A DNA stretch of 64,000 nucleotides from Raineyella sp. LH-20. Its GTDB lineage: Bacteria; Actinomycetota; Actinomycetes; Propionibacteriales; Propionibacteriaceae. Made by a program: the position numbers and the translations under genes. Positions 60,115 through 64,000 of the stretch are shown piece after piece (within the stretch, counting starts at the first letter, position 1; each line of letters opens with the position of its first letter). The stretch lies in NCBI RefSeq assembly GCF_033110965.1, contig NZ_CP137003.1:2666001-2730000 (forward strand), written 5' to 3'. The notes beneath the pieces are model-generated. The model ran no database searches, was not told where the DNA came from, and saw only the letters and a list, made by a program, of their open reading frames with translations.

Positions 60115-61194
60115 ATGAAGGTGCTGGCGGCGATGTCGGGAGGTGTCGACTCGGCGGTGGCGGCGGCGCGGATGGTCGATGCGGGCCACGACGTCACCGG
60201 CGTCCACCTGGCCCTGTCCCGCAATCCGCAGTCCTTCCGCAGCGGTGCGCGTGGATGCTGCTCGCTGGAGGACGCGCACGACGCCCGCCGGGCGGCCGAT
60301 CTGCTGGGGATCCCGTTCTATGTGTGGGACCTGTCGGCGGAGTTCCGGGCCGACGTGGTCGAGGACTTCCTCGCCGAGTACCGCGCCGGGCGGACGCCCA
60401 ATCCGTGTCTGCGCTGCAACGAGTCGATCAAGTTCGCCGCCGTGCTGGCCCGCGGACTGGCCCTCGGCTTCGACGCGGTCGTCACCGGCCACTACGCCCG
60501 GCTGCTCGACGGGCCGGACGGCCCCACGCTGCACCGGGCGGTCGACCCGACCAAGGACCAGTCGTACGTCCTCGGTGTGCTGGACGCCGCCCAACTCGCC
60601 CACTCGCTGTTCCCGCTCGGCGACTCGTACAAGACCGACGTGAGGGCGGAGGCGGCCGAGCGGGGGCTGGCGGTCGCCCGCAAGCCTGATTCGCACGACA
60701 TCTGCTTCATCCCCGACGGGGACACCGGCGCCTTTCTCGACCGCGAGCTGGGCACCGCCGAGGGGGACATCGTCGACCAGGACGGCACCGTCGTCGGCCA
60801 CCACCACGGCGCGCACCGGTTCACCGTCGGTCAGCGCCGCGGCCTGCACCTGGGGATGCCTGCCGATGACGGGCGGCCACGCTACGTCCTCGACATCAGC
60901 CCGGTGGACAACCGGGTCGTCGTCGGGCCGCACGAGGCACTGGCCGTCGACACCATCACCGCGATCCGGCCCAGCTGGGCCGGTCCGGCCCGGCTCGGCG
61001 ACTGGACTGGCCGGGCCCAGGTGCGGGCCCACGGCGACCAGTTGGCGTGCACGGTGTCGGCGGAGCCGACCGGGGTCGTGGTGACCCTCGACGAGGCGGC
61101 GTACGGCATCGCCCCCGGCCAGGCCGTGGTGCTCTACGACGGTGACCGGGTGGTCGGCGCGGCCACCATCGACGCCGCCGGCCGGCGGGGCTGA
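60115..61194 (+). CDS. mnmA: tRNA-specific 2-thiouridylase MnmA
   Basis: Adds sulfur to U34 of tRNA-Lys, -Glu and -Gln. The 359-residue product has the PP-loop S-G-G-V-D-S at 8-13, the catalytic cysteines C98 (N-P-C-L-R-C-N) and C197 (H-D-I-C-F-I), and the C-terminal beta-barrel. C101 gives an N-terminal CxxC pair. An extra C48-C49 pair lies early in the domain. GGAGGAG lies 7 nt before the ATG at 60115. It follows the desulfurase gene by 46 bp and is probably co-transcribed. Confidence 0.96.
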   Translation: MKVLAAMSGGVDSAVAAARMVDAGHDVTGVHLALSRNPQSFRSGARGCCSLEDAHDARRAADLLGIPFYVWDLSAEFRADVVEDFLAEYRAGRTPNPCLRCNESIKFAAVLARGLALGFDAVVTGHYARLLDGPDGPTLHRAVDPTKDQSYVLGVLDAAQLAHSLFPLGDSYKTDVRAEAAERGLAVARKPDSHDICFIPDGDTGAFLDRELGTAEGDIVDQDGTVVGHHHGAHRFTVGQRRGLHLGMPADDGRPRYVLDISPVDNRVVVGPHEALAVDTITAIRPSWAGPARLGDWTGRAQVRAHGDQLACTVSAEPTGVVVTLDEAAYGIAPGQAVVLYDGDRVVGAATIDAAGRRG

Positions 61195-61207
61195 GGGTGG
61201 ACGGACG

Positions 61208-64000
<2,793 letters not shown>

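Overview
The window is a 64 kb piece of core chromosome from a high-GC actinobacterium, very probably a member of the Propionibacteriaceae or a close relative. The evidence is a mycothiol-type SigR/RsrA pair, WhiB1, the Kgd form of 2-oxoglutarate metabolism, ribosomal protein bL37, NucS mismatch repair, a complete GlgE alpha-glucan cluster, and methylmalonyl-CoA epimerase next to MeaB (propionate/methylmalonyl-CoA metabolism). The family placement is inference; the actinobacterial placement is secure. I see no prophage, insertion sequence, CRISPR array, plasmid function or obvious island. GC content and codon use look uniform apart from a slightly AT-richer intergenic patch near 41.1 kb.

Layout. 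(1) 1-8.3 kb: doxX-aroA-rsgA-hisN(partial) on the minus strand, the abasic-site protein SRAP, sigR-rsrA, the 24-codon gene for bL37, the PdtaS-like kinase, whiB1 and a small membrane protein. (2) 8.1-17.9 kb: kgd with its small partner, a GT87 glycosyltransferase, tRNA-Arg(CCG), lysA, hom and thrB, with no thrC between the last two. (3) 18.1-33.2 kb: rho, rpmE, prfA, prmC, tsaC, wecA and the complete ATP synthase operon. This order is widely conserved in Actinomycetota. (4) 33.2-43.1 kb: DUF2550, cobalamin adenosyltransferase, cyclophilin lipoprotein, esterase, zinc-binding protein, nucS, a FilP/Scy-like coiled-coil protein, mce, meaB and several small or membrane genes. (5) 43.1-58.6 kb: the alpha-glucan/trehalose region: pgm, a thioredoxin-like TPR protein, the operon glgE-treS-mak-glgB, and glgP and glgX. 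(6) 58.8-64 kb: cysteine desulfurase, mnmA, a methionine-synthase-like gene and the first part of ligA.

How the parts work together. TreS and Mak make maltose-1-phosphate from trehalose. GlgE polymerises it, GlgB branches it, GlgP and GlgX degrade it, and Pgm links glucose-1-P to glucose-6-P. The cysteine desulfurase probably feeds sulfur to MnmA for tRNA thiolation. Mce and MeaB serve methylmalonyl-CoA mutase, and the adenosyltransferase makes its cofactor.

No wholly new multi-gene system stood out. The most interesting signals are regulatory or architectural. Many genes have a TAnnnT box ending exactly 6-8 nt before the start codon (leaderless transcripts). A perfect TGTGA-N6-TCACA operator lies upstream of whiB1, with weaker copies before the ATP synthase operon and glgP. 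Unrelated 15-18 bp tandem arrays lie at gene 3' ends, sometimes containing the stop codon. GlgE, TsaC and Rho carry unusual low-complexity tails, and the methylmalonyl-CoA epimerase has Gln-Gln where a metal-binding His is expected.
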